A program made the translations under genes and the position numbers. Below, one piece after another: positions 34,285 through 51,389 of a DNA stretch of 64,000 nucleotides (positions are counted from its first letter, which is position 1; the number at the start of each line of letters is the position of its first letter). Under the pieces are notes generated by a model that saw only the letters and a program-made list of their open reading frames with translations, ran no database searches and was not told the origin of the DNA. Where the stretch lies: positions 18,729,001-18,793,000 of the forward strand of contig CM055318.2 in assembly GCA_029255685.2 (NCBI GenBank), in the 5' to 3' direction. This DNA comes from Silene conica. Lineage: Eukaryota; Streptophyta; Magnoliopsida; Caryophyllales; Caryophyllaceae.

Positions 34285-36170
34285 TATCTATCTATATTAT
34301 TAAAGGAAGCTTTTCCGAGCAATATGATTGGTTGATTAATATAATAAGAGGTTTCAAAATTAGAATAACAAAAGATAAAATTTGCCAAAAAAATAATAAA
34401 TTCAATAGGAGAAACATTGTTGCATACGATAGATATGAAATTAAACAATTCTACAATAAGTATAATTTAATTTGTTAGGTATTTTGTTTCTGGCTAAATT
34501 GTGAGTATCACGCTTCTATATAAAAGATATAGTTTAGTATTTAAGTATTTAATTGCATTCCTATTTAAAAGCAAACCTAAATAAAGTCTTCGTCTTTTCT
34601 CCTATGGCTGACTATATGCCTATATTTCATCTTCTTCATATATGTTGATATGCATGATGATACGTCGTTGTATATTGTTAGGTTTTGTTTATGAATCGTT
34701 TTCAGCTGTCTAATTCATTGCCTTTTTCATATTGTAGCCATAAAGCATCTAATTATTATGTATATTTGTGTTATTTACGTAAGTTACTCTTTTTTTATAT
34801 TTTTGGCTTAGAGTTGCATATCTAATGTGGTTAATGTTGAGAAAGAGTATCTTCAGTTATGGTCATTAGCAACGTAAAAATCTAACTTAGATACAACTTG
34901 CAAGTTGCATCTAACAATGTACGAGTAAATTTTTTTTACGGCTAACAATGTAGTTAAATGGCTCCAAACATATTTAGTTTAATTTAATTATTTTGTATAA
35001 CCAAGTGATAGAGTTTGTATAGGCAACATGTTAGAGTTTGTAAAACCAACAATTACAATAATTTACAATATAGGTTTTATTTAATAAAAATAAATAAATA
35101 ATTTATTCTTAATAACTACATAGTCTATTTGTTTATCCTTTCAATAAATTTCTTGATTTTTTATACTACGTATGTTGGTTACGATGTTTTTACTAATGAA
35201 TTTCTTTTGTTATATTGATTACAGAAAGCTCAACTTTTATGAAATATAAATGACCCAACTTTTTATGAAATAATTAAAATTTAAATATATTAATATATAA
35301 GATAAGATAAGATATTTGATTGTATTTATAAAGTTAAATTTTATCTAAACACTTAATTAATATGTTTGGCAATGGTTGTATTTGACTATTTGAGTAGGAT
35401 TTGTGTATCAAACTGTAATTCTATAGAATGCTATATTTCATGTTTTGGGTACTGACTCATGTTCACATTCTTAGTTTTTTTTGTTTTTCTCATTTCTTTT
35501 GGTTTAAAGGTGATTATATTTTTTTAAGAATTGTTATAGGATTGTATTATTACCATTTGACTATAGCTCCTTTTTTCAATATTAATTGTTTGTAATTTGT
35601 AACAATGCAGGTACACAAAACATTGGTGTGAAGATTCTAAAAATTAAATAGGATATATATTATAGTAAAAGCATTAAATTAAATATTATTTCATATTTTT
35701 TGTTGATTTTAGTTTTGTTTACTAACTAGTGAAATATTATTTTGTGTAACATAAGTGTAAATTAATCAAAATATATTGGATAAAACTAATACCTATTGAA
35801 TATTGACGAGGATGATCTTATGTAACAAGTTGAGATTAGAGTTGCACGACGACCCAAAAGTATTTCTAACGGAGTAGAATTTCAAGAAGTTGGGCTTGCA
35901 TATTATCACTTTCTTTTTAATATAAAAATATTTGTAATAAGTAACAAGATGATTCCCGTCTCAATCATTTGTTTGCTTTAATTTACCATAAAATACCTTT
36001 TATAATAATTAAAAAGGTTAACAAATGATTAAGACGAAAAAGATAATAATTGGAACATGTAATCGTTAATAATGAACTCTTTTTCAACGTAGAAAAAAGT
36101 TTATTAAGAACCCATATTATTATATTAAGGCCATACATGATAATTATTTCGTAGAACTTAAATTTCACTT
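34285..36170. other. AT-rich spacer, possible Helitron 5' end
   Basis: No gene. TATCTATCTATATTATTAAA followed by GGAAGCTTTT (about 34285-34315) resembles the 5' start of some plant Helitrons, but no matching hairpin plus CTRR end was found to the right. The rest is AT-rich without clear structure. Confidence 0.35.
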
Positions 36171-36179
36171 ACAGACTAT

Positions 36180-36475
36180 GGAGTCGTTTGGTTCGCCATA
36201 GGAATATAAAATTTCCAGGAAGATCAAATTCATATGAACTTGAAAATCACGTGAATTTTTTAGATGTTGTTTGGTTGAATGCGGGAAGTTCAATTCATGT
36301 GGGAATTCCCATTTACCTAGGGGGTCTAGGTAAGTGACTTCCTACATTATGTAGGAATTGGAGTTTACATAGGAACTTGCACTTCCCACGAATTAGGCAA
36401 CCAAACGACACTCTATTTAGCAACTTTCCAGGATTTTCGAATTCCCATGTTTTTAAGAGGCAACCAAATAACCCC
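36180..36475. mobile_element. PIF/Harbinger-like MITE, second copy
   Basis: 296 bp; ends GGAGTCGTTTGGTTCGCC and GGCAACCAAATAACCCC are imperfect inverted repeats, flanked by TAT on both sides. It shares terminal sequence and the internal CTTCCTACATTATGTAGG with the 5667-5981 copy. Confidence 0.78.
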
Positions 36476-36575
36476 TATGTATACGTATTAAAGTATTGGT
36501 AAAAGGAACCGCGTACATATCGTATTGGATTTCTCAATCTACTCCTAAGCCATATAAGTATATTTGCTTTAAGAG

Positions 36576-36581
<6 letters not shown>

Positions 36582-36612
<31 letters not shown>

Positions 36613-38216
36613 AACGGTAAAGAAAGGCGTATTACATAGAGTTCGGGCAAACTACGCCCTTAATACATTTAAAAGCAAACCTCACAACGATACAACTATT
36701 AAACACTAGCAAAAGACTATGTCGGGCGAAAAAAGCAAGTTGGTGGAGTACGAAATATTGGACGCAAGTCTCCTTTTTGTTGTTATGCCACATGCTAACA
36801 TTTCCTGAAAGCCTCCGATACCTGTGAGTTGTGGAGTGACGAGGGCGTGGTGCACTTACGCCACAAGAGCGTAGAAAGGAAAGGTGGATGACAGACAAAA
36901 TGCTGCCTCCGGTGGAGCATGAACTCCTACACCAAGACGAACGAACTCTACAGTCACACGCACGACGGATCAACAAACCCAGCAAAAGCACAAACCGCAT
37001 CAAAGGATTCTTCTCGACCAAACTTCTGTCCATTAATGCATTGAAGCACCGTCGACCGACGGATCCAACTCGAGCCGGACACCAATCTTCATAAAACTCA
37101 TTTATTCTACCTAAAAGAGCCTCAAGGATACAGGGACAGAACACCCAAAATATCCATGAAAAGGCAGCGAAAGCCAACACCCCGATGATAAAGGGACAGG
37201 ACACCCAAACCATACATGAGGATGCGACTAGACTTATTTTACGACACAAAACCCCAAAAGACACCATCAAAAGTTCAAGGAAACCACCACATCCTAACCA
37301 ACCAAGACACACAACCAAACCCGACACAACCCTACCACACACCTCACAACAAAAAGAAACCCAAAATCGAGACCTCCCACCATCAAAGACGGACATCAAC
37401 CTCACCCACAACAAAACAAGCAAGACCACAAACCAAACACCAAAAAAACCAACCATCAAAGGACACACAAACCACCAGACGAACCCTCCCAGGACCACCG
37501 TCTTACATGCAAAACCACCAACCAACAAGACCCACAAGACAAGGGACCGAATAATGGGGGGAATGGGGGGATCATTAAACGGTTCGAAACAGACCTCGAG
37601 AGGTAAGCCCAACAACAAACGCGACAAGGACAAAAGACCGATTGGTGGGGGAAATGGGGGGATCACCAATCGGTCCCAAAATAGACACAAAACGCACAGC
37701 AACAACACAACAAGGGGACAAAAGACCAAATAGTGGGGGGAATGGGGGGATCACCAAACAGCCAAAAGCCACCCGGACGAGTAAACACACAACCTGACTC
37801 GACACACAACAGAGACAAACCACCTTTGTATAAACCTTCCCAAGCACCGAGGCAAACAACATATGCCGACAAGAAGAGACTTACCCGGGTGATTGCATGT
37901 AACATTTCCGGCGACAGGACAAGGGATCGGAGGGAAAGGAACCCCACGGTTGAGATGAAGACCAAAAACAGCCCACAACCCGGATGAGATTGACCCGAGA
38001 ACAAAAAGAAGCGAGGTCCAAAAATGGGTTAAAAGATGTGTGAGAAGTGGAAGATCGCCGGAGAGGAGCCTAAGATACGGCTCGTCTCCGGCGACCGGTA
38101 GGGGATGAAGGGAGGAGTGCGCGGTTGGTGGAGGCGCCGGCACAAATTAAATTAGGTTTTTGAGTTTTGGGATTTTTAATTTTGGGGGTTTTGGGATTTT
38201 TTTCTCTCTCCACTTC
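36582..38216 (-). mobile_element. Poly(A) retroposon without reverse transcriptase, 18-bp duplication
   Basis: The minus-strand element runs from 38216 to a 31-base T run (poly(A) tail, 36580-36610). TTGCTTTAAGAGCAAATT is duplicated at 36564-36581 and 38217-38234, so it inserted by target-primed reverse transcription. The 5' part is GC-rich (GTCGCCGGAGACGAGCC at about 38079-38095) like the leader of plant L1 LINEs. A 365-codon open frame (37729-36632) encodes a V/L/F/W/C-rich sequence without any RT, endonuclease or gag motif and is probably not a real protein. Best read as a non-autonomous LINE derivative; a retrocopied non-coding transcript is the alternative. Confidence 0.8.
37551..37765. 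repeat. 90-bp tandem units with G-run hairpins
   Basis: The block TGGGGG-AAT-GGGGGGATCA occurs three times, starting about 37551, 37641 and 37730 (periods about 90). In the middle unit it is the loop of a perfect 11-bp hairpin, GACCGATTGGT (37636-37646) with ACCAATCGGTC (37665-37675). It lies inside the poly(A) retroposon. Confidence 0.85.
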
Positions 38217-38234
38217 TTGCTTTAAGAGCAAATT

Positions 38235-39687
38235 GAATTCTACTAATCTTGAAATTTAATACGCACCTCAAGAGTAGATCTCTATGTGATTACTCCTCTA
38301 ATATATATTTTGATTTTGATTTCGTGAGTTGTTAGACCTCACAATTACCTGCGCAATTTGCCAAAAAAACAAATTGCATGAATTATTTAGTGTGCCATTT
38401 ACTTATTATTTGAATTATTTAGAGTGAAATTTACTTATTATTTATAATGGTTGTACCTATTAGATTGTCGAATTATTATCACAAAATGCAGTTAGGCTAT
38501 TCGTAAACCTATGATGTTACATAACATCCTTACTTTTTGCTACCTTCTATTATAACCGGTTAAAATATAATATATTTTTTCTTCTATTATAACCGGTTAA
38601 AGATAGAAGTAGATCGCAATTCTCATTCTTATACACTTTTATAATCCAAATGTTTATATTTCTCACATGTCATTTATGAAAAAGTATTTATTAAAAGGAA
38701 TTCCACTTCTTCAAATTGTTCTTCAATGCCGTCTTTATTTTATCATTTCCCTTGTAATGCAAGAACTTCATTGGCCACCCATATAATTCTTAGTTGGTGT
38801 GTGATTCATAACTTAATTTATGAAAAAAATGGTACACGCATATATGTATATGTAAAGCTTCATCAAATTTTAAGGCTTCATCAAATTTTAATATTTCTCA
38901 TATATTGACAGACACAAATTGCGTTAGTAGTTATGACTTAACTCCATATAAATCTTGATTTTATGAGCAAAAAAATTTCTGATAATTCGAAAGTACCACA
39001 TGGATAAAATATATTTGAATGATTCTAAATAATTTTCTCATTCTTATATTATAATCATACTTTGTAGGGAACTGAAAATCTAAGTAATTAAAAAATTTAA
39101 ATTAACGGTTAAAAACGTGGATGAATTGCTAATGTTATTAGTACTACAAGAATAGAAATATACCAAACACCAAAAACAATATATACAACAATGTCATGCT
39201 AATTAGCAAATCTCGCTTGTGATAATTATAAGATCGTGACTGCCCACAACCCTCTCTCCCATCTGCCATTCCTTTAACCGGTGTGAGAGGACACAAACTT
39301 GTGATCGTCACAAATGAAAATTTGTGTAAACTAATATGGAAGAATATACATGAGGTATACTATTCTCTTACTAAAACATAGTAATAAAATAATAGATTTG
39401 CAATTAGTTGATCAAAGCGTTAATCTCATACATGGTCAGAACTTCAAACAAACAAAGTAACGTACAGTTGCGACCATAAAAACATTGTTTTTTTTGTAAG
39501 AACCCCGAAAGCGGGTTTACACGAAATAAAATTACGATGCACGGACATTAAATCTAGTATAAGTTTAAGACGGACATTTGAAAATCATTGTCGAAAATGA
39601 TAGATTTTAGATGAAATTTTATTTATTGTGTATCATTATTACTACTAAAATAAAAGTTTAATTCTAAAGGACTAGTTAAAAATTATT
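38235..39687. other. Upstream region of the TPI gene
   Basis: No gene. CTTCTATTATAACCGGTTAA occurs twice 37 bp apart (38544 and 38581). A probable further MITE of the CTTG.../...AATTTGTG group lies at about 39208-39326 (CTCGCTTGTGA against TCACAAATG), without a clear duplication. Confidence 0.45.
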
Positions 39688-39882
39688 AGTAAGTCTTGCT
39701 TGCAACGGGTCGTTATTTGTGACGGATATTTTGTGAGATAAAATGGGTAGAAAATGAGTTAGTGGAGAAAGGGGACCGCATGAATAGTGTTGGAGAGAGA
39801 GAAAAAGTGGATATTTTGTGAGAGGAAACGGTATCCGTCACAAGCTTGCGACGGATAGTGCCGTTGCAAATAAGAATTTGTG
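39688..39882. mobile_element. MULE-like MITE just upstream of the TPI promoter
   Basis: 195 bp, the same family and length as 6890-7084 but in opposite orientation (AGTAAGTCTTGCTTGCAACG ... TGCAAATAAGAATTTGTG). AAAAATTATT is duplicated at 39678-39687 and 39883-39892. Its right end lies about 70 bp before the TATA box of the TPI gene, so it forms part of the proximal promoter. Confidence 0.87.
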
Positions 39883-39950
39883 AAAAATTATTGAGGTGTT
39901 ACAATCCGTTCAACTTAAAAAGTCAGAAAGAACGAGGTGTTACGGTGTTA

Positions 39951-39960
39951 CTTATAAAAG
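39951..39960 (+). promoter_or_regulatory. Putative TATA box of TPI
   Basis: CTTATAAAAG, 223 bp upstream of the TPI start codon; with the usual spacing transcription would begin near 39985. Placement is by consensus and distance only. Confidence 0.5.
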
Positions 39961-40084
39961 AAAGTATACGAGGGGTGTAGATGTAAATATCCAATATTGG
40001 CAGCCGCGGAAAAGCACACAGCACAACACAACCAGCCACTGATATACCTCGTACAGTCGTACTTATTAGAGTAGTCGAGTATAT

Positions 40085-40135
40085 ATGAAGAATAGAGAGA
40101 GTAACTGCAATCACACAAAAATTCAATTCTCTTAA
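40085..40135 (+). other. Possible upstream ORF in the TPI leader
   Basis: An ATG at 40085 opens 16 codons (MKNRESNCNHTKIQFS) ending in TAA, 47 bp before the TPI ATG. It is only relevant if transcription starts near 39985 and this stretch is not removed by splicing. Confidence 0.35.
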
Positions 40136-40182
40136 ATCAGATCTTTAAAACCTAATCACCCTTCGTTACAATCGAGATTAAC

Positions 40183-46274
<6,092 letters not shown>

Positions 46275-47315
46275 ATTTGCCATTGCAATGTCAAGTTTGA
46301 TGCTTCTGAGCTATCAAGAGAGAAATGTGTTACTGATTCGGAATTTGGCTATCATGTAGCAAAATAATCTGACAGGATGCTTAACCTGTTAATAGTTTTA
46401 ATTTCTATTTACTAAATGACATTACTATCATCCTTGTTAATTTGAAAAGGAGTATTTGGGATTTTCATTCGCGTGCCTTCCTATATAATGCGTTAATGCG
46501 TTGACATGTAAGTAAATATCAAACTACTCCGTACAAGATAATAACTTGAAAAACACGACATATTTGATGCTGGTGGCGAACCGGGTTAAGCAAGATCATC
46601 CTATAACTTTATGAATTGACGTAATGAATCTTGAAGACCCTGGGTAGAAACATACCCAAACCCAAGGCCTCAAGCTACACACAATACAATAGTATACGAT
46701 ACAAGTCTCAACATTGCCGTCTACTGTATGTCTCCGTTGTTCAACAAATGTTGTTTATTTACTTACTGAAAACGTACAAAATTGGTTGATGTGATTTTAG
46801 TACTGGATCAATGACAATTGAACTTGTCAATATAATATATATACTCCGTTTTTAGATGGACTCTTGCTTGAGTAGGTCTCCTGAGAGACGGTCTTTCAAT
46901 AAATTTACTGAGAGATTATTGTTTAGTATCCTCTTCACAACCGGTATCATTGGTTCCGTCTTCACCAACCATGTTGAGAATAAACCATCGCAGCTCTTGC
47001 TACGCATATCCTACCAGAACATCCTTCATCTCGCCATACCCTTGTCATCCATCGTCATCACCGGATCATCATTGTCCCCTGCTACAGCAAAAACACATGT
47101 CAACCTTGACCCACCTTCTATGCAATCCGTTCAACAACCATAACACCCAACAAGTTTGCCCACCATCTTCACATTGACTCTACTACCATGAGCTCAAACG
47201 ATACCAATTTACCGTCACTGCCACAGTTCACCAAATTGCTCCAGTATGGGTTTCTCTTTGTCTTTTATTTATCAAGGTTGGTTTTACCCTTCCGACGTCC
47301 ATTTTACAGGGGGCG
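46275..47315 (+). other. TPI 3' flank and spacer
   Basis: The first few hundred bases should hold the TPI 3' UTR (AT-rich, AAAATAATC near 46361), but no poly(A) site can be fixed. From about 46856 there are short open frames rich in S/P/H; the last of them (TTACCCTTCCGACGTCCATT at about 47285-47304, before a GGGGGCG purine tract) may be the end of a copia polyprotein region. Confidence 0.35.
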
Positions 47316-47540
47316 TGTAGAAAATATATCAAATATATGCCAAACATTCACGGAGATACCATATCCGTACATATCATAGTTATTATTTTGTACGTATATT
47401 ATTAGGTTGTAATATCTTTTAGATTAGTTATCTTTCCTAATATCATGCCTAGGATTCTTAGTCTAGGGTTACGACATCCTTCATTGTTGTATATCTATAT
47501 ATACTTAATACTTTGTATACGTAATAAAGAAATTTATGCA
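47316..47540 (+). mobile_element. Putative copia-type LTR fragment
   Basis: Begins TGTAGAAAATATATC directly after the purine tract CAGGGGGCG and could end at TTTATGCA (47540), giving about 225 bp with TG...CA ends. The interior has a TATA-like TATATATACTTAATAC and AATAAAG. No second LTR or target duplication was found. Confidence 0.45.
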
Positions 47541-47551
47541 ATTTTAATATA

Positions 47552-48180
47552 ATGGACTTTGGTGATAAACTTGAGGCATTCATGAAAGTGGCCGTGACAA
47601 CAGGTAAAGAAGAGGAATACATTGGGATTAACGAGGAGGTTAAGAGTTTCTCGGTGGCGATTGTAAAGTATTGGAGACAAAGGGCCAAGTTACGATGGGC
47701 TATTGATGGTGATACTTGCACGAAATATTTTTCAATTATGTTAATGGACGATCCATTAGGAATTTCATTTATGGGATCAAGAGTTTAGATGGCATGTGAG
47801 AATATGATTCAATCAGGATTCAGGAGGTTTTCAGGGAAACTTTTTACGATGAGTGGAAGATGGGACAGAGGAGAATAGGGCTAGATTTAGCAAGGAGGTG
47901 GTAAGGGACTTGAGCAGGATTGTCAAGGAGGATGATAAGGATCGTCTGGCGGAGCCTTTTACGGTCAAGGAAGTAAGACAAGCTGTCTTTCAGATGGGGC
48001 TCTTAAAGCTCCTGGCCCTGATGGCATTCCAGGTATCTTTTATCATAAATGATGGTTCTTACGAGCTTCTCTTCAATGGGGGTACCATAAGACACTTTCT
48101 GGCTAAATGTGGGCTTCGACAAGGTGATTCTCTTTCTCCTTTTTTGTTTCTTTTGTGTATAATAGCTTGTCCAGTAAAAT
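47552..48180 (+). pseudogene. Internally deleted L1 LINE fragment
   Basis: 47552-47788 encodes KYWRQRAKLRWAIDGDTCTK, the same block as FWRQRAKLKWDTDGDKCTK in the LINE at 1493-2191. 47853-48182 encodes KEVRQAVFQMGLLK (matching KEVRKAVFQLGGLK) and then jumps to CGLRQGDSLSPFLFLLC, omitting the RT motifs that normally lie between. The core palm region has thus been deleted, and frameshifts separate the two parts. Neither a 5' nor a 3' end is visible. Confidence 0.85.
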
Positions 48181-48874
48181 GAATAGCTTATCTAGTTGTC
48201 TTGCATGTGAAAAGTATGATTTTTGTATGGAACTTGATTTCTAGGTTGGCTAGTTTGGTTGAATCCTGAATCTGTTGGGTTGTCTCTGTCTCTCCCTTAA
48301 TTGGGAATCAACTTATCGAAGATGGCGTGGTGCAAAGAAAGACGGGATATCACCGAACGACTTAGAAAGACAAGAGTTGCAAGCCTGCAAGCTGGTCTTG
48401 GCACCTGCTAATTAGCAGATACTGGCTGGTTCATTTGTCTCAAGGCCTTTATTTTACTGGTTTAAGTGTTCTTCGTTCAGTCACTACAGTGTGAATTTGC
48501 GCTACATTACTCTTGGTGGTAAAGCTATTGTTGGCTAGTGTTGTAAGGGGCAGCAAAGAGTCCCGTAGTGGCGAGTGATGATGGCCGGCGTGTTGGTGTG
48601 TGTGTGTGTGTTTCTTCTGGTACGCCTAAAGCAGGGGTGGTCCAGCATCACACTTTCTAAGAGTGAAGCTTGCTACGACTTAAGCAGGGGGATAAAAAGG
48701 TGGGCCTTTGATTCACGCTTACTATGATAACTTGTGCTTAGATTTGGTGTTTCTGTCACCGCTTGCCAGCCTGATGGAGGCCAGGACAACTTTTGTTTTA
48801 GGCAAACGACAATTGCTACATACATGGAAGTGGAACACTGCATTTTATGCATATGCTCCAGATACATAATTGTA
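48181..48874. other. Spacer with a short (TG)n run
   Basis: No gene recognised. A (TG)n microsatellite occurs at about 48595-48611. The region may include LINE 3' sequence but has no zinc-binding domain signature. Confidence 0.4.
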
Positions 48875-49073
48875 CTTTCTCACTCCCTGTCATTTGTTTC
48901 CTTTGGTTTTGGCCCAAAGATAAGGAAAGAGGAGAGGGTCAATTTACTAAATTGGGTGTGAAATGTGAATGACTAAAATTTTCATCAAATGCAATCCTAA
49001 AATAGAAAAGACAATAATGGACTGAGACACTTAAAAATAGAATAGGACAACAAATGACCGGAACGGAGGGGAG
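48875..49073. mobile_element. Stowaway-like MITE
   Basis: 199 bp flanked by TA. The left end (CTCCCTGTCATTTGTTTCC from about 48882) and right end (GGACAACAAATGACCGGAAC before GGAGGGGAG) are inverted repeats. Confidence 0.65.
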
Positions 49074-49468
49074 TAGTTATTTTCAGTTGTCCGTAATAGT
49101 TTCACAATTCACAAGTGTTGTGCGGGTATTGACTATTGAGCCACTCAATTGAGTTCAACTCTTACCAGAAACACAAATTCTAGGAGTTGCATCCCCTGCT
49201 TTGAAAAACCACGACTACACATAATTATAACAGGACTATTACCAGAAAAACTTCCAAAAGCTTGAAAACACTGCAAAAAATGAGTTTCACCATTACAAAT
49301 TACACTTCAAATCCGTCAAATTTTCCAAAAATCATCAATTATTCCAAGATAGAGAAACCACAATACAGACTACCACTTGGTCCTTAAGTCTATCCATCTC
49401 TCATTCATTATTTCAGGTCAAGTTCATATTTAAGTTGGGGTACACGTGCGTGCGTCGGGAGCATTACT

Positions 49469-49480
49469 GCTCTGATACCA
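49469..49480 (-). other. Primer-binding site (initiator tRNA-Met), outer copy
   Basis: GCTCTGATACCA on the plus strand, that is TGGTATCAGAGC in the element's sense. It lies beyond the left LTR, where a normal element would already have ended. Confidence 0.88.
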
Positions 49481-50145
49481 ACTGTGACACCCCGCGATAT
49501 TACATAAAAATAAACAAGCAACTTGCAGCGGAAAATACGGTATTTTAAAAACTTTCGACATATATAAATAAACTTAATCGCGGAATATCAAAAACAACAT
49601 GCGGAAGGTTTAAAACTAAAGAAAAAGTATAACTTATACAAGATAAATGAAAGTTTACAAGGGATAAGGTATCCCTCGATAGCAACAGAATTAAATCTAA
49701 GCTAAACGTAAATAGGTAATTTGTCGACTAATCAACAATGCTCGCTAGCCACACGTCTTCCCCAAACAGCACCAACCTACATACATGAAACATGTACGCC
49801 ACGGTCAGTGGGGAGTAACTCGAGGTTCTCCCAGCCACTTTTTGTCAGAAAACACGTAAACGGTAATACAACACAACGTATACATATGAACATGCATATA
49901 CCAAGATAAATACTCAAATATGACATATTCAAATATGACAAGCATGATCAAGCATGAACCAACATGTGAACTACCACGGTCATCATGTGAACTATATCAA
50001 ACGGATAATTAACTCAAGTGAATGACTCAGCGGCCAACACTTGATGGCATGTTCATTCACACAAACAACAAGCAAGTAATTGACTCAGAGGCCAACACTA
50101 GATGGCATGGCCAAACCCAGAACATACAAGAATAGAATGAACGCC

Positions 50146-50543
50146 GTCAGGGAACATAACCGTTACCACTGACCGCTAGATCGCATAACCACGACACTAG
50201 CTATCGGGACGCATAACCACGACACCGAATCTATGTATAGCGTAACCGCTGACTATACGCCTAAGACCTGGCCAGACCTCTCGATGTAATAACCTACACC
50301 GAACGACACACGGGGACCGGAGCGCATTAGCACGACCTCCAACTACGGGAGCGCATTAGCACGACCTCCGACCAATCCCGAACATAGACAAAACCCATAA
50401 CCGGGTGGCATTAGTTCATTACAGTGATACACAAATCGTACCACCGCTATCTATTCACAAACAAGGTGACATAACCGTCACCAACACAACTTGGAATGAC
50501 ATAACCGTCATCCAAACACATGCAAGGTAACATAACCGTTAAC
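50146..50543. repeat. Stem-loop array with ATAACC loops, left LTR
   Basis: About ten hairpins with different stems and a shared loop. Examples: GGTGAC/GTCACC (50465-50482), GGAATGAC/GTCATCC (50493-50512), ACCC/GGGT (50393-50406), TGTA/TACA (50285-50298), all around ATAACC; GTATAGCG/CGC plus TATAC around TAAC (50235-50258); CTAG..CTAG and TCGG..CCGA around CGCATAACCACG (50176-50228). In the element's sense strand the loop is GGTTAT. Two GGGAGCGCATTAGCACGACC-type units (50300-50370) are variants. Confidence 0.85.
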
Positions 50544-51057
50544 TAACCCATTTAGAACATGTGAGCTTCAAATCAATCAAGACAACACTTAAGCTAGTTT
50601 TGAGAAGCTAACTTGAACCAGGAGCCGGTTTCCCTTCCGGTTGCCCGGCCGGGGGGTCTTCCTCCTCAGTTTAGCTACTAAAACGGCTTAAGCATTCAAC
50701 CATGCAACAACAACGGAAGTATAATTTACGAAACTCATATAATATATTCATATATCAAGGAGGAGAAGGAGAGGCAAAGCTTAACCAAGGGAATAAGTGC
50801 AAAGTAAAGAGAAGCAAGAAAAAAAGGAAGAATTGAAGCCTTGGCATACACAAACAAGAGCCAAAATGAAGAATTGAAAACTCGGTTTCACAAGGGTCAA
50901 CTTCAAACGACTATATCTCGAGTTATAGAGCTCCTATTGATGCAAGGCCAAGTGGAGGTGAAAGCTTGTGATCTTAGCTTTCCAGCGATAGGTCACACGC
51001 CTCATTTGGATAAGAAACGAGAGAGATATGACCTTTAGAAGATGCTGCTGTCAGACT

Positions 51058-51140
51058 AAACCGCAGCCTGCGCTAAATACCGCAGCCTGCGCATGGCCAG
51101 GCCGCAGGCCTGCGTGGGTGGCCGCAGCCTGCGGTTCCCA
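51058..51140. repeat. CCGCAGCCTGCG repeats in the left LTR
   Basis: Four copies of the GC-rich palindrome-like word (CCGCAGCCTGCG, CCGCAGCCTGCG, CCGCAGGCCTGCG, CCGCAGCCTGCGG) within about 80 bp in otherwise AT-rich DNA. The same block is at 57454-57535 in the right LTR. Open frames through it are by-products of high GC. Confidence 0.85.
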
Positions 51141-51389
51141 CGGGCTGCTGCCCAGCCGTGCTCAGTCCGTGCGCTCGCTCCTTGGCTCCTTATTCGACAA
51201 TGCAAGATAGTTACTACGCAATATACCCAACACGTAACGTTATTCATTCTCGTATATATGACAACATGTACTCGTAACTAAACCATAACAAGCAACATTT
51301 ATCAACCCAAACACGGATTAAATCAATTGGAAATCATTATATTGATGAGACGAACTAAGCATGTGACGGATACTAACTTACCCATTAAC

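Noticed and set aside
37185..37733. 182-codon T/K/P/N-rich frame on the plus strand
   Set aside because: Antisense to the poly(A) retroposon; low complexity caused by A/C-rich sequence; no domain.
38544..38601. Duplicated promoter element ATAACCGGTTAA upstream of TPI
   Set aside because: Lies 1.6 kb from the start with MITEs in between; a simple local duplication explains it.
50146..50543. CRISPR-like array (short conserved word with variable flanks)
   Set aside because: Plant nuclear context, spacing irregular, no cas genes, and the variable flanks pair with each other as hairpin arms instead of acting as spacers.
51028..51281. Overlapping 60-63 codon frames through the GC-rich LTR block
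   Set aside because: Frames exist on both strands and arise from the CCGCAGCCTGCG repeats; they recur only because the LTR is duplicated.
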